64,000 bases of DNA, taken from Kluyvera genomosp. 1 (GTDB lineage Bacteria; Pseudomonadota; Gammaproteobacteria; Enterobacterales; Enterobacteriaceae). The DNA is taken from contig NZ_LGHZ01000037.1 in NCBI RefSeq assembly GCF_001266615.1, forward strand, positions 18,815 to 82,814. Direction: 5' to 3'. Below the pieces are notes generated by a model. It was not told the DNA's origin and ran no database searches. It was given only the letters and a program-made list of their open reading frames with translations. The stretch's first letter is position 1; every line of letters starts with the position of its first letter. Positions 1-9,424 of this stretch are shown one piece after another. Position numbers and translations under genes: made by a program.

Positions 1-33
1 AACGAGTGAAACGGTCAGAGCTGTCTTTTTCAT
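1..33 (-). CDS. Partial secreted protein, N-terminus only
   Basis: The first 11 codons of a leftward gene lie at the window edge. They read MKKTALTVSLV, a typical start of a Sec signal peptide (two lysines, then a hydrophobic run). A ribosome-binding sequence AAGGAT sits about 7 bases upstream of the ATG. The rest of the gene lies outside the window, so the product cannot be identified. Confidence 0.55.
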   Translation of the reverse strand, partial: MKKTALTVSLV

Positions 34-44
34 TAGGGATATCC

Positions 45-73
45 TTATAGTTAACGCGTTGGGTTAACTATAA
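45..73. promoter_or_regulatory. Perfect 11-bp inverted repeat upstream of the edge gene
   Basis: TTATAGTTAAC (45-55) and GTTAACTATAA (63-73) are exact reverse complements separated by 7 bases. The repeat lies 12 bases upstream of the ATG of the leftward gene at the window edge, so it could be a repressor operator or a leader hairpin. No regulator can be named. Confidence 0.4.
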
Positions 74-101
74 GTCGCATTTCCCCCGGCGTCATTTTGC
101 T

Positions 102-132
102 AGCCCGACAACACTACGCTATCGGGCTTTTT
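102..132 (+). terminator. Rightward terminator-like hairpin with T-run
   Basis: AGCCCGA (102-108) pairs with TCGGGCT (122-128) over a 13-base loop and is followed by TTTT on the + strand. Both neighbouring genes run leftward, so the U-run is on the wrong side for either of them. Either it is a weak two-way terminator or it ends an unannotated rightward transcript. Confidence 0.35.
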
Positions 133-136
133 CTGT

Positions 137-1039
137 TTAGGCTGTTTTGGTTCTGCGACGAGAATCCAGTGAAATCAGGATAACCGAGGAGAGGATTAGC
201 AGTGTGCCTAGCCAATCAGGCAAGGTGAAGCTGATCCCAAGCAGCACGAGGGACAGGAACGCGCTACTCAGCGGTTCGGCGCAGCTCAGGATGCTGGCTT
301 TTGGCCCGCCGATCATCTGCGCTCCTTTCAGATACAGGCTGAACGTTAGCGAAGTCCCAATCACCACCAGGTAGAAGAACGCCAGCAGTAAATTGCCGGT
401 AATGACCACCTGAGCGCCGTCGCCTGCGTAGAACGGCAGCAGCATTGCGCCGCCCAGCAGCATACTCCAGCCGACGATAGGCAGCGTGCCGTAACGGGCA
501 ATCAGCGTGGAGGGATAGGTGGTATAGAACGCGGCAGCGAATGCCGAGGCGATCCCCCAGAATAGCGCCGCGCCGGAGATGGATAGCGAAGTCGGGTCCC
601 CGTGGGTCACCAGCAGGAACGTTCCGATAAGCGAAGTGCCGATCGCGGCACAGACAAATGCACCCGGACGCGCTTTGCGCACAAGGGCGAACCAGGCCAC
701 GATAATGGTCGGCGACAGGAACTGCAGCACGGTCGCGGTGGCGGCGTTCGATTTTTCAATCGCCATCAGGAAGGTGAGCTGTACGGTCATCGCGCCGACA
801 AGGGAAAACAGCAGCAGGCTGAGAATATCTTTGCGGTTTTTCAGAATGCGGAAAATGCCGTCGCCGTGCAGGAAGGAAAAAGTGAGCAGAATAAAGCCAC
901 CGGAGAGCAGGCGAATCATGGTCAGAAACGGCGACTGCATCTGACTGTTTTCCATAATGTACTGCGCGCAAACGCCGGAACTTCCCCACAATATTGCTGC
1001 GATCAGTACGTTTAGCATCCCTTTTCTGGTGGTGCCCAT
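137..1039 (-). CDS. EamA/DMT-family inner membrane permease
   Basis: A 300-residue membrane protein with about ten hydrophobic segments, arranged as two tandem EamA-type halves (roughly residues 10-145 and 155-295). This is the standard layout of drug/metabolite transporter exporters of the YicL/RhtA kind. The start has a GAGG ribosome-binding site 5-6 bases upstream. Family members export amino acids, metabolites or drugs, but the substrate cannot be read from sequence. It stands alone, leftward, downstream of murP. The family call is firm; a specific name is not justified. Confidence 0.85.
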   Translation of the reverse strand: MGTTRKGMLNVLIAAILWGSSGVCAQYIMENSQMQSPFLTMIRLLSGGFILLTFSFLHGDGIFRILKNRKDILSLLLFSLVGAMTVQLTFLMAIEKSNAATATVLQFLSPTIIVAWFALVRKARPGAFVCAAIGTSLIGTFLLVTHGDPTSLSISGAALFWGIASAFAAAFYTTYPSTLIARYGTLPIVGWSMLLGGAMLLPFYAGDGAQVVITGNLLLAFFYLVVIGTSLTFSLYLKGAQMIGGPKASILSCAEPLSSAFLSLVLLGISFTLPDWLGTLLILSSVILISLDSRRRTKTA

Positions 1040-1099
1040 TTTTCCTCTACCCTGTCATATGATTTTATTTTGGCAGGCATCATAGCATGGCGAGAGGCT

Positions 1100-1124
1100 T
1101 GCCCCCAGCGATGCGCCGGGGGCA
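1100..1124. terminator. Hairpin downstream of murP
   Basis: TGCCCCC (1100-1106) pairs with GGGGGCA (1118-1124) just past the murP stop codon. A run of five Ts precedes rather than follows the hairpin in the direction of murP transcription. It is therefore a plausible 3' stabilising or imperfect termination structure, not a textbook intrinsic terminator. Confidence 0.35.
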
Positions 1125-1131
1125 AAAAGGG

Positions 1132-2583
1132 TTAGCTGAGATCGACGTTTTTACTGCCGAAAAGCCAGGTCAACAGGAAGCCGAACAGGTAGGCGACGGC
1201 CAGGCCCGCGACATAAACCGCCATCCCAGCATAGATACCGCTGGCGGAGGTCATCAGCGGAATCGCCACCAGGCCGGAAGGGCCGAAGACCGTATTTAAC
1301 CCGACAGGCAGGCCCATCCAGGCGACCAGACCAATGAAGAAGCCGCCACAGGCACCGCCAAGACAGGCGGTGATGAACGGCTTCATACGCGGTAGGGTCA
1401 CGCCGTAAATCAGCGGTTCGCCGACGCCCAGCAGGCCAGGAATGATGGCGCCTTTAATCTGCGTACGCAGCAGCGAGCCTTGTTTAGCACGATAGTAAAG
1501 CGCCAGCGCGGCGCCGACCTGGCCTGCGCCCGCCATGGCCAGAATGGTGAACAGTGAGTTGAACCCCTGAGCCTCCATCAGCGCGAAGTACACCGGCACA
1601 AAGCCCTGGTGCACGCCAAACATCACCGCCAGCAGGAACAGGCCAGCCAGCACTGCGGAGCCAAACGGGTTACCGTTAAGATGCAGGAACAGCCATGACA
1701 TGCCGGTAAACAGATAACCACCGATAGGCATGATCACCACAAAGGTGATGGCACCCATAATCAGCAGCGTGACCGCCGAAGTCAGGATCATATCGAGGTT
1801 GGCCGGCATTATGCGGCGAACCTGTTTTTCCACCCATGCGCCGAGGATCGCGGCGATCAATACGCCGATAATATTGCCGCGCGGATCGATAGTGTGGCCG
1901 AAGAAATCGGAGATCCCGGAGTAGAAGCCCACCGCCGCTTTCGGGTCGTAGCCCAGAATAAACAGCGCGGCGATAATCGCCCCGTTGACGCCAGAGCCGC
2001 CAAAAGCTTTCTGAGTGTTATAGCCAATTAGAATACTCAGGAAGGTAAACATGCCCTTACTGAACACTTTCATATAGCTGATAACATCAACCAGCGTGGC
2101 GTTGGGATGTGCGTTTTCCAGCACGAACAGCTGTTCAGCCAGCGTCGCAAAGCCCAACAGCAGGCCGACGGCGATAAAGCCGGGGATAAGCGGCGTAAAG
2201 ATGGTGGCAAACTTGGCAAGGAACTTCTGCACGCTACCGGTCTGCTTGCCCTTCAGTTCCTGCTTTTTCGCACTGGCGATATCCGCCAGCGACGCCGCAG
2301 GTGCGCTCTCTTCCTGAACCGCTGGTGCCTCTTCTAACAGCTGGTTCATCAGTTCAGCGGCGGTTTGCGCTTTACCTGGCCCCAGGATTATCTGGAACTG
2401 TTCGTTGCTGACCACCACACCCATCACGCCTTCGACCTGACGAATGGCGGTAACATCCGCCGGTTCTTCGCTGCGCAACGTCAGGCGCAGGCGGGTCATA
2501 CAGTTGCCCGCCTGAACCACATTTGGCGCACCGCCAACCAGAGCGAGGAGGCGCGCTACCATCTCTTTATTTATCTTAGCCAT
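1132..2583 (-). CDS. murP: PTS N-acetylmuramic acid transporter, EIIBC
   Basis: A 483-residue phosphotransferase permease. Residues 1-85 form the EIIB domain, with the phosphorylated cysteine at C28 in the NCMTRLRL motif. An Ala/Glu/Gln-rich linker follows, then an EIIC domain with about ten membrane segments. MurP lacks its own EIIA and uses the glucose EIIA. It takes up N-acetylmuramic acid as the 6-phosphate, which MurQ then cleaves. The length is close to E. coli MurP. The gene starts 22 bases after murQ ends, so they form a murQP operon. That neighbour is the main reason for calling MurP and not a sucrose or trehalose EIIBC. Confidence 0.9.
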   Translation of the reverse strand: MAKINKEMVARLLALVGGAPNVVQAGNCMTRLRLTLRSEEPADVTAIRQVEGVMGVVVSNEQFQIILGPGKAQTAAELMNQLLEEAPAVQEESAPAASLADIASAKKQELKGKQTGSVQKFLAKFATIFTPLIPGFIAVGLLLGFATLAEQLFVLENAHPNATLVDVISYMKVFSKGMFTFLSILIGYNTQKAFGGSGVNGAIIAALFILGYDPKAAVGFYSGISDFFGHTIDPRGNIIGVLIAAILGAWVEKQVRRIMPANLDMILTSAVTLLIMGAITFVVIMPIGGYLFTGMSWLFLHLNGNPFGSAVLAGLFLLAVMFGVHQGFVPVYFALMEAQGFNSLFTILAMAGAGQVGAALALYYRAKQGSLLRTQIKGAIIPGLLGVGEPLIYGVTLPRMKPFITACLGGACGGFFIGLVAWMGLPVGLNTVFGPSGLVAIPLMTSASGIYAGMAVYVAGLAVAYLFGFLLTWLFGSKNVDLS

Positions 2584-2605
2584 ATCACTCTACCTGTTTG
2601 ACGGA

Positions 2606-3505
2606 TTATTTTTGCAATGCTTTGCGGATAAAGCCGTTGTTGTTTGCCAGCAGTGTTTTAGCCTCGTCGGCGCTCAAATTTGCCAGCACCATGACGATTG
2701 CAGTTTTGCAATGGCTACCGCAGGCGTTCAGCGCGACCTGCGCGGTGTCGCGGTCGCATTCGGTTGCTTCCATTACGATGGATACCTGGCGTTCAATCAG
2801 CTTGGCGTTGGTGGCTTCAACGTCCACCATCAGGTTGCTGTACACCTTGCCGCTGCGGATCATTGCCCCGGTGGTGATCATGTTCAGCACCAGCTTCTGC
2901 GCGGTTCCAGCCTTCAGGCGGGTGGAGCCGGTCACCACTTCTGGGCCAACCACCGGCGTAATGGCGAGATCAGCGCGCTGCGCCATTTCACCCTGCGGGT
3001 TACAGCTGACAATCGCCACCAGCGCATTCTGCTGATGCGCGTATTCCATGGCGCCCAGCACGTACGGCGTACGGCCGCTGGCGGCGATCCCGACCAGCAC
3101 GTCGTGCTCGTTAAAATTCAGCGCCTGTAGGTCTGCTGCGCCCTGAACGGCGTTATCTTCAACGTTTTCCACGGCTTTAAGAATAGCGGTATGGCCGCCG
3201 GCAATCAGGCCAACGACCTGTTCTGGGCGGGTCCCGAAGGTCGGTGGGCACTCGCTGGCATCCAGGATCCCCAAACGCCCAGAGGTGCCGGCGCCAATGT
3301 AGATCAGGCGTCCGCCCTTGCTAAAGGCAGCCGCAACGCTATCAACCAGCTGAGCAATCTGCGGAATGTACGGCGTGATTGCGTGGGCAACCAGCTGATC
3401 TTCCTTGTTAATCACCGTCAGCATCTCTTCGGTGGAAAGGGTGTCAATATTGGCGCTGTTCGCGTTACGTCGTTCGGTTAGCAGTTTGCTCAGGTCGATA
3501 CTCAT
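2606..3505 (-). CDS. murQ: N-acetylmuramic acid 6-phosphate etherase
   Basis: A 299-residue SIS-domain protein that removes the lactyl ether of MurNAc-6-P, giving GlcNAc-6-P and D-lactate, in peptidoglycan recycling. The MurQ signature around residues 72-90 (GAGTSGRLGILDASECPPTFG region) and the later SGRTPYVLGAM stretch are clear, and the length matches the E. coli enzyme. It is the first gene of murQP. The upstream region has a class II-type CRP site and a -10 element. Unlike in E. coli, no divergent murR is present; the next gene upstream is a leftward exporter. Confidence 0.95.
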   Translation of the reverse strand: MSIDLSKLLTERRNANSANIDTLSTEEMLTVINKEDQLVAHAITPYIPQIAQLVDSVAAAFSKGGRLIYIGAGTSGRLGILDASECPPTFGTRPEQVVGLIAGGHTAILKAVENVEDNAVQGAADLQALNFNEHDVLVGIAASGRTPYVLGAMEYAHQQNALVAIVSCNPQGEMAQRADLAITPVVGPEVVTGSTRLKAGTAQKLVLNMITTGAMIRSGKVYSNLMVDVEATNAKLIERQVSIVMEATECDRDTAQVALNACGSHCKTAIVMVLANLSADEAKTLLANNNGFIRKALQK

Positions 3506-3535
3506 CGGAAAACCTCATCATTCACAGTGGCGGGC

Positions 3536-3578
3536 AGTATAAGGAATTATTTATTCCATTCATGTGAAGGTTATCACG
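3536..3578 (-). promoter_or_regulatory. murQP promoter with class II CRP site
   Basis: On the minus strand a -10 element TATACT lies at 3541-3536, giving a predicted start near 3529. A CRP-like site, TGTGA-N6-TCACG, lies at 3563-3578 with its centre at 3570.5. That is 41.5 bases upstream of the predicted start, the exact class II activator position. Between them, the palindrome GGAAT-N5-ATTCC (3543-3557) overlaps the spacer/-35 region and could be a repressor operator, perhaps for an unlinked MurR. The assignment to CRP and MurR is inference. Confidence 0.6.
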
Positions 3579-3621
3579 ATTGATGTGGAAGGAGTAATAG
3601 GGAATTTGTAGGTATGGCGGG

Positions 3622-3667
3622 AAATGTTGCGGTAATAGTGATGGAATATTTTATTACCGCGACATTT
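3622..3667 (-). terminator. Long hairpin at the 3' end of the Bcr-like gene
   Basis: Bases 3622-3637 pair with 3652-3667 in a 16-bp stem with a single G-U wobble and a 14-base loop. It begins immediately after the stop codon of the leftward exporter gene. It is a likely transcription end or RNA-stabilising element, although the U-tract is short in that direction. Confidence 0.5.
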
Positions 3668-3668
3668 T

Positions 3669-4832
3669 TTACTGTGCAGTGCGCGCTTTTTTAAGGCCAA
3701 AACACAATGCGATGGCGTAGGAAATCGCCATCGCGAGACTCATTTTCAGCATGGTTTCGCCACCCAGTCCGGCCAGCGGTGCGGCGATGCCGCCGCAAAC
3801 GAACATCAGCGTGCCCATCAACGCGGATGCGCTGCCCGATTGTTCACTGCTGACGGCGCTCATGGCTTCAGAGCCCGAGACGGTGCTGATGCCGCTCATG
3901 AATGAAACGGTAAAGAACAGGCCAACCAGTGCGGGAATCGCCAGATGCAGCGAAGCCAGCAGTACGGTGACGACTGCGCAGGTGACAGCCAGCAGCAGGC
4001 CTCGTCGCAGCAGCGTTTCGGCGGCAATACGTTGGGAGAGACGGGAGAAAATTAACGCGGCGATAATCAGGCCAATACCGTTAAGGCCAAACAGCAGGCT
4101 GAACTGCATGGCGCTCATCCCGTATTCGCTTTGAATCACGAATGATGAAGAGCCGATGTAGGAAAACAGCCCGGCCATCATAAAGGCCTGAATCAGACAG
4201 TAGCGCAGGAAGCGGCGGTTTTTCAGTACCGGTGTTTTCGCGCGCGCTTCGTGCGCGGTGGCACTTTTGGCAGGCAGCGTTTCATGCAGCACGACCAGGC
4301 TTAACAGCAGTAAAACCACGCCGATACCGGCCATCGCCCAGAACAGAATTCGCCAGTCAAAGGCGGTGATGATGTAGCCGCCGATCACCGGTGAAATCAC
4401 CGGAGCAATACCGTTAACCGTCATTAGCAGGGCGAAAAACTGGGTCAGCATCGCGCCCTGATACCGGTCGCGGGCAATAGAACGCGACAGCACCGAACCG
4501 CCCGCCCCGGCAAAGCCCTGCACGAAGCGCCAGACGATCAGCATATGGATATCCTGAGTCGTCGCGCACATCGCAGAGGAGAAGATAAACAGCAGTAGCG
4601 AAAGTGCCAGTGGCTTTTTACGGCCGATGCGATCGCTTAACGGACCGAAAAATAGCTGGCCAAGGCCGAGACCAATCAGCGCGGCGGTCAACGAAAATTG
4701 CGTTTGCGTGCCGGTAGCATTCAGCTGGTCGGTGATTTCCGGCAGCGCCGGGAGGTAAAAGTCAGTACAGAGTGGGCCGATGGCGGTTAGCAGGCCCAGC
4801 GTCAGCACCCATGAAAGGGCGATGCGTGGCAT
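3669..4832 (-). CDS. Bcr/CflA-family multidrug MFS exporter
   Basis: A 387-residue, 12-TM major facilitator protein. The N-terminal half carries the Bcr/CflA hallmark around residues 20-35 (CTDFYLPALPEI) and the motif A loop GPLSDRIGRKKP. Family members are proton antiporters for bicyclomycin, chloramphenicol, sulfonamides or peptides. An upstream ATG at 4883 exists, but the start at 4832 is chosen because AGGAG lies 6 bases upstream and the protein then begins as family members do. It lies downstream of the RND pump genes on the same strand, 119 bases after eefC. The substrate is not predictable. Confidence 0.85.
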   Translation of the reverse strand: MPRIALSWVLTLGLLTAIGPLCTDFYLPALPEITDQLNATGTQTQFSLTAALIGLGLGQLFFGPLSDRIGRKKPLALSLLLFIFSSAMCATTQDIHMLIVWRFVQGFAGAGGSVLSRSIARDRYQGAMLTQFFALLMTVNGIAPVISPVIGGYIITAFDWRILFWAMAGIGVVLLLLSLVVLHETLPAKSATAHEARAKTPVLKNRRFLRYCLIQAFMMAGLFSYIGSSSFVIQSEYGMSAMQFSLLFGLNGIGLIIAALIFSRLSQRIAAETLLRRGLLLAVTCAVVTVLLASLHLAIPALVGLFFTVSFMSGISTVSGSEAMSAVSSEQSGSASALMGTLMFVCGGIAAPLAGLGGETMLKMSLAMAISYAIALCFGLKKARTAQ

Positions 4833-4951
4833 AAAAGCTCCTGTTGTGAATTCGGTTATCGGGTAGGTCGGTTTAGTGGCCACCCAACATGGGAGACATG
4901 TCGGATGGCGCTGCGTTGAACCGGTCTACGTGATGCGCAAAGGGCAGAAAA

Positions 4952-6316
4952 TTAGCTCGCCCCGCCGCCCAGCGACTGCCATAGGGTGATGCGGTTATCC
5001 AGTTCGGTCTGCTGGAGGGCAATCAGCCCCTGCTGCGCCGACCACAGCGAACGCTGCGCGGTCAGCGCGGTCAGGTAATCGCCGACTCCGGCCTGGTAGC
5101 GCTTCATGGCAACGTCAAATGTCTGCTGCTCGGCCGCGATGTACTGGCGCTGGGCATCCAGCTGTTCCTCCAGCGTTTGTCGGCGCGCGAGCGCGTCGGC
5201 GACATCTTTAAACGCGCTCTGAATGGTTTTCTCATAGGTGGCGATCAACCCCTTTTTCTCCGCTTCGGCATAGCGCAGCTTCGCCATATTGCTGCCGCCG
5301 CTAAACAGCGGGAGAGAAATCGACGGAGCGAACGACCACACGCTCATGCCGTGGCTAAACAGCGATGATAACGAATCACTGCCCACGCCCGCGCTGGCGG
5401 TCAGCGAGATGGTAGGGAAGAAATTCGCTCGCGCAGCACCGATATTGGCGTTAGCGCTCAGCAGGTTGTGCTCGGCCTCCTGAATATCCGGGCGTTTGAG
5501 CAGCACCGATGAAGAAACGCCTGCTGGCACCAGCGTGATGGTGTTTTCGCCGAGGCTTTCCAGCGTGCCCGGCAGCAGGGAGTCCGGAACGGTTTGCCCG
5601 GCTAGCAGATTGATGGCGTTTTTATCCTGCATCACCAGCGTTTGATAGCTGGCAACGCTGGCGCGCGCTTGCTGATAGACGCTCATTGCCGAGCTTACGT
5701 CCGTAGCGGCAGCGGTGCCAATCTGCTGCTGACGCTGGACGATTTTTAGCGAGTTGGCAGCGCTGGCCATCGTCTGCTGCGCCAGCGCGAGGTTGCTGTT
5801 ATCTGCCGCCAGCGTCACCCATGCGGTGGAGAGTTCAGAAATCATCGTCAGGCGCGTATTCTGCGCGGTGTATTCGCTGGCAAGCCAGGTCTCACGTGCC
5901 GCGCGAGAAAGGCTCTGGTTGCGGCCAAATAAATCCAGCTCGAAGCTGGAAACGGCGCCATCGGCCTGCGCGGTGGTGCTGACGCCGGTGGTGGTGGTAC
6001 GGCTACGGCTTCCAGTTAGCTCGGCATCAACCGTTGGGAAGAGCGACGCGCGCGTTTCACCAAACTGTGCCCGCGCGGCATCGATATCGGCAATCGCCTT
6101 TTGCACATCGCGGTTGCTGTTTAGCGCCATGCTGACCACTTTGTTCAGGCGGGCATCTTTCACCACCTGTTGCCAGTTGCCAATGACCGCCGTTGCCTGC
6201 CCCTGCGTACCCGGCAGCGAGGCCGGGACGGGGGCGTCGGGGCGCTGATAGTTCGGGTCGAGTGACACACAGCCGACGCTCAGGAAAGCAATAAATAAAA
6301 CAGAGAGACGAAACAT
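4952..6316 (-). CDS. eefC: Outer-membrane factor lipoprotein of RND pump (EefC-like)
   Basis: A 454-residue TolC/OprM-type outer membrane channel lipoprotein. The signal peptide ends in a lipobox (LSVGC, Cys16), and two OEP repeats follow over roughly residues 60-250 and 270-450. It forms the outer membrane duct for the RND pump encoded just upstream, 3 bases away. The gene order regulator-adaptor-pump-channel, with a TetR regulator at the front, matches the eefRABC arrangement described in Enterobacter/Klebsiella aerogenes. The Eef name rests on gene order and remembered resemblance; the outer-membrane-factor role is firm. Confidence 0.8.
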   Translation of the reverse strand: MFRLSVLFIAFLSVGCVSLDPNYQRPDAPVPASLPGTQGQATAVIGNWQQVVKDARLNKVVSMALNSNRDVQKAIADIDAARAQFGETRASLFPTVDAELTGSRSRTTTTGVSTTAQADGAVSSFELDLFGRNQSLSRAARETWLASEYTAQNTRLTMISELSTAWVTLAADNSNLALAQQTMASAANSLKIVQRQQQIGTAAATDVSSAMSVYQQARASVASYQTLVMQDKNAINLLAGQTVPDSLLPGTLESLGENTITLVPAGVSSSVLLKRPDIQEAEHNLLSANANIGAARANFFPTISLTASAGVGSDSLSSLFSHGMSVWSFAPSISLPLFSGGSNMAKLRYAEAEKKGLIATYEKTIQSAFKDVADALARRQTLEEQLDAQRQYIAAEQQTFDVAMKRYQAGVGDYLTALTAQRSLWSAQQGLIALQQTELDNRITLWQSLGGGAS

Positions 6317-6319
6317 AAC

Positions 6320-9300
6320 TTACCCCTGACGGCGTTTACCGGCGAACAGACGTTTCACCAGCACAAAGAATAACGGAACAAAGAAAATCGCCAGCAGCGT
6401 CGCGGTTAAGGTGCCGCCGATAATCCCGGTACCGATGGCGATACGGCTGTTTGCACCCGCACCGGTGGCGATGGCCAGCGGCGTCACCCCGGCGACAAAC
6501 GCTAGCGAGGTCATGATGATAGGGCGCAGGCGGGTTTGCGCTGCGCGCAGTGCCGCACGGGAGAGGGAATACCCCTCTTCCACCGCCGCTTCGGCGAACT
6601 CGACAATCAAAATGGCGTTCTTCGACGACAGCCCAATCGTGGTTAACAGCGCCACCTGGAAGTAGACGTCATTGCTCAGCCCTCGCATCCAGGCCGCCAG
6701 TGCAGCGCCCAACAGGCCAAGCGGAATCACCATGATGACGGAAATCGGCACTGACCAGCTCTCATACAGCGCCGCCAGACACAGGAACACCACCAGAATC
6801 GAGATGGCATACAGGGTCATCGCCTGGCCGCTGGCCAGTTTTTCTTGCAAAGACAGGCCGCTCCACGCCCAGGTAGAACCGGCGGGGAGATTGTTGGCCA
6901 GGGTTTCCATGGTGGTCATCGCGGTACCGGAGCTGGCGCCGGAGGCGTTTTCACCCTGAATTTCATAGGCTGCTGCGCCGTTGTAACGCACCAGGCTTTC
7001 CGGGCCGTATTCCCAGCGGGTGGTGGCGAAGGCGGAGAACGGCGTCATGCTGTTATCGCTGCCGCGCACGAACCATTTACCAAGATCGGCCGGCGCGGAA
7101 CGAGAGTCGCTGTCGCCCTGGATATAGACTTTTTTCACACGCCCACGGTCGATGAAGTCGTTCACGTAGGTACCGCCCCACGCGCTGGAGAGCGTCGAGG
7201 TGACATCGCTCAGCGACAGACCCAGAGACACCGCTTTACTGTTGTCGATATCCACCTGCAGCTGCGGAGTTTGCGGCATATCGTTGGCGCGCACCGCGTG
7301 CAGCGTGGCGTCCTGATTGGCTTTGCCGATCAATTCATCGCGCATTTTCAATAAATCCGCGCGGTCGGTGCCGCCGCTGGCCAGCAGTTCGAAGGTGAAA
7401 CCGTTGCTCTGGCCCAGACCATCGACCGAAGGTGGCGTCATGGCGAACAGGGTGGCATCACGAATCGCGCCCAGCTCTTTGGTTGCGCGTAGCGCAATGG
7501 CCTGCGCGGTGTTTTCCGTCCCTTTACGTTCGGACCAGTTTTTCAGCGAGACGAAGGCCATCCCGGCGTTCTGCCCGCTGCCGCTGAAGCTAAAGCCGTT
7601 AACGGTGAAGATAACGTTGGTGTTGTCTTTTTCGTTGTTGAGGAACCAGTTGGTCACCTGCTGGCTGACTTCCGCGGTGCGCGAGTTGGTTGCCCCCGCA
7701 GGCAAGGTGTACTGGACCATGATTTCGCCCTGATCTTCGACGGGCAGGAAGCTGCCGGGCAGTTTCCACATCGCCAGCGCCATACCGCCGCAGATGGCCA
7801 GATACACCACCATAACCAGGCCGGAGCGGCTCAGGGTGTTCAGGACTTTGTGTTTGTACTTGCGCTCGCTGGCGCCGTAAAAGCGGTTAAACGCGCCGAA
7901 GAAGCCTTTTTTGTGCGGTGGGGTGTGGCTCAGAATCGAGCCGCACAGCGCGGGCGTCAGGGTTAACGCCACTACCACCGACAGCATCATTGCCGAAATA
8001 ATGGTGACCGAGAACTGACGATAGATAACGCCGGTAGAGCCGCCGAAGAACGCCATTGGCAGGAATACCGCAGAGAGCACCAGCGCGATGGCGACCAGTG
8101 CACCGGAGATTTCGCCCATCGATTTTTCGGTGGCTTCGCGGGCAGGTAGCCCTTCGTCGCGCATAATACGCTCGACGTTTTCTACTACCACGATGGCGTC
8201 ATCCACCAATAGCCCGATGGCCAGCACCATCGCAAACAGCGTCAGGGTGTTAATCGAGTAGCCGAACAGCGCCAGAATACCGAAGGTCCCCAGCAGTACC
8301 ACCGGCACGGCCAGTGCGGGGATAAGCGTCGCGCGGATGTTTTGCAGGAACAGATACATCACGCACACCACGAGGATAATGGCTTCAAACAGCGTTTGAA
8401 CCACGTCCTCGACGGAGATTTTAATAAACTCGGTACTGTCTTTTGGATACGCAACGTCATAGCCCTGCGGCATGTTACGTTTGTATTCGTTGATTTTATC
8501 TTTAACCAGCGTTGCGGTGCTCAGGGCGTTAGCGCCTGGTGCCAGCATCACCGCCATCCCGGCTGCCGGGTGGCCGTTCAGTTTCGCGACAGCAGTGTAA
8601 TCTTCACTGCCCATTTCGACGCGGGCGATGTCGCCGACGCGAACCACTGCGCCGTTCGACTGGCTTTTGACGATGATATTTTTGAACTGTTCGACCGTTT
8701 GCAGTCGTGACTGAGCGCGAACGGTAGCGGTTAGCTGCTGGGTATCCGGTGACGGCAGGGCGCCGATTTTACCGGCGGAAACCTGCACGTTTTGCGCTTC
8801 AATCGCCGTTTGCACGTCAGACGGCATCAGGGAGTAAGAGGCCAGCTTGGCCGGATCCATCCAGATGCGCATCGCATATTCAGCGCCAAATACCTGCAGA
8901 CTGCCGACGCCGTCGAGACGGGCCATCGGGTCCTGCATATTACTCACCAGCCAGTCGGCAATATCCGAACTACTGGCTTTATCGGTGGTGTCGTAAACCC
9001 CCATGATCAGCAGGAAGTTGCTTTGGGATTTTACGACGGTTACCCCAGCTTGCTGAACTTCGCTCGGCAGGCGCGATTCCGCCTGCTGCACTTTGTTCTG
9101 CACCTGAACCTGCGCGGTGTCCGGGTCGGTACCCTGTTCGAAGGTCACGGTAATACTGACCGAACCGTCGGAGCTGCTGGTGGAGGTGAAGTAGAGCAGG
9201 TTATCCAGCCCGGTGAGCTGTTGTTCGATAACCTGGGTCACGCTGTTTTCCAGGGTCTGCGCTGAGGCCCCGGTGTAGGTGGCGGAAATTTTAATCGACG

Positions 9301-9424
9301 GTGGTGCGACGTCAGGATACTGCGCGACCGGCAGCGTTTTGATGGCCAGCATCCCGGCCAGCATAATCAGAATCGCGATAACCCAGGCAAAGACCGGGCG
9401 TCGCACAAAGAAGCTGGAAAACAT
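6320..9424 (-). CDS. eefB: RND multidrug efflux pump, AcrB-type (EefB-like)
   Basis: A 1034-residue inner membrane HAE1-family proton/drug antiporter with 12 TM segments and two large periplasmic loops. The N-terminus (MFSSFFVRRPVFAWVIAI) and the TM4 proton-relay pair in GLLVDDAIVVVEN (about residues 406-416) are intact. Length is normal for AcrB. It overlaps the adaptor gene by one base (TAATG), indicating translational coupling. Together with the upstream adaptor and downstream channel it should export antibiotics, dyes or detergents. No damaged motif was noticed. Confidence 0.93.
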   Translation of the reverse strand: MFSSFFVRRPVFAWVIAILIMLAGMLAIKTLPVAQYPDVAPPSIKISATYTGASAQTLENSVTQVIEQQLTGLDNLLYFTSTSSSDGSVSITVTFEQGTDPDTAQVQVQNKVQQAESRLPSEVQQAGVTVVKSQSNFLLIMGVYDTTDKASSSDIADWLVSNMQDPMARLDGVGSLQVFGAEYAMRIWMDPAKLASYSLMPSDVQTAIEAQNVQVSAGKIGALPSPDTQQLTATVRAQSRLQTVEQFKNIIVKSQSNGAVVRVGDIARVEMGSEDYTAVAKLNGHPAAGMAVMLAPGANALSTATLVKDKINEYKRNMPQGYDVAYPKDSTEFIKISVEDVVQTLFEAIILVVCVMYLFLQNIRATLIPALAVPVVLLGTFGILALFGYSINTLTLFAMVLAIGLLVDDAIVVVENVERIMRDEGLPAREATEKSMGEISGALVAIALVLSAVFLPMAFFGGSTGVIYRQFSVTIISAMMLSVVVALTLTPALCGSILSHTPPHKKGFFGAFNRFYGASERKYKHKVLNTLSRSGLVMVVYLAICGGMALAMWKLPGSFLPVEDQGEIMVQYTLPAGATNSRTAEVSQQVTNWFLNNEKDNTNVIFTVNGFSFSGSGQNAGMAFVSLKNWSERKGTENTAQAIALRATKELGAIRDATLFAMTPPSVDGLGQSNGFTFELLASGGTDRADLLKMRDELIGKANQDATLHAVRANDMPQTPQLQVDIDNSKAVSLGLSLSDVTSTLSSAWGGTYVNDFIDRGRVKKVYIQGDSDSRSAPADLGKWFVRGSDNSMTPFSAFATTRWEYGPESLVRYNGAAAYEIQGENASGASSGTAMTTMETLANNLPAGSTWAWSGLSLQEKLASGQAMTLYAISILVVFLCLAALYESWSVPISVIMVIPLGLLGAALAAWMRGLSNDVYFQVALLTTIGLSSKNAILIVEFAEAAVEEGYSLSRAALRAAQTRLRPIIMTSLAFVAGVTPLAIATGAGANSRIAIGTGIIGGTLTATLLAIFFVPLFFVLVKRLFAGKRRQG

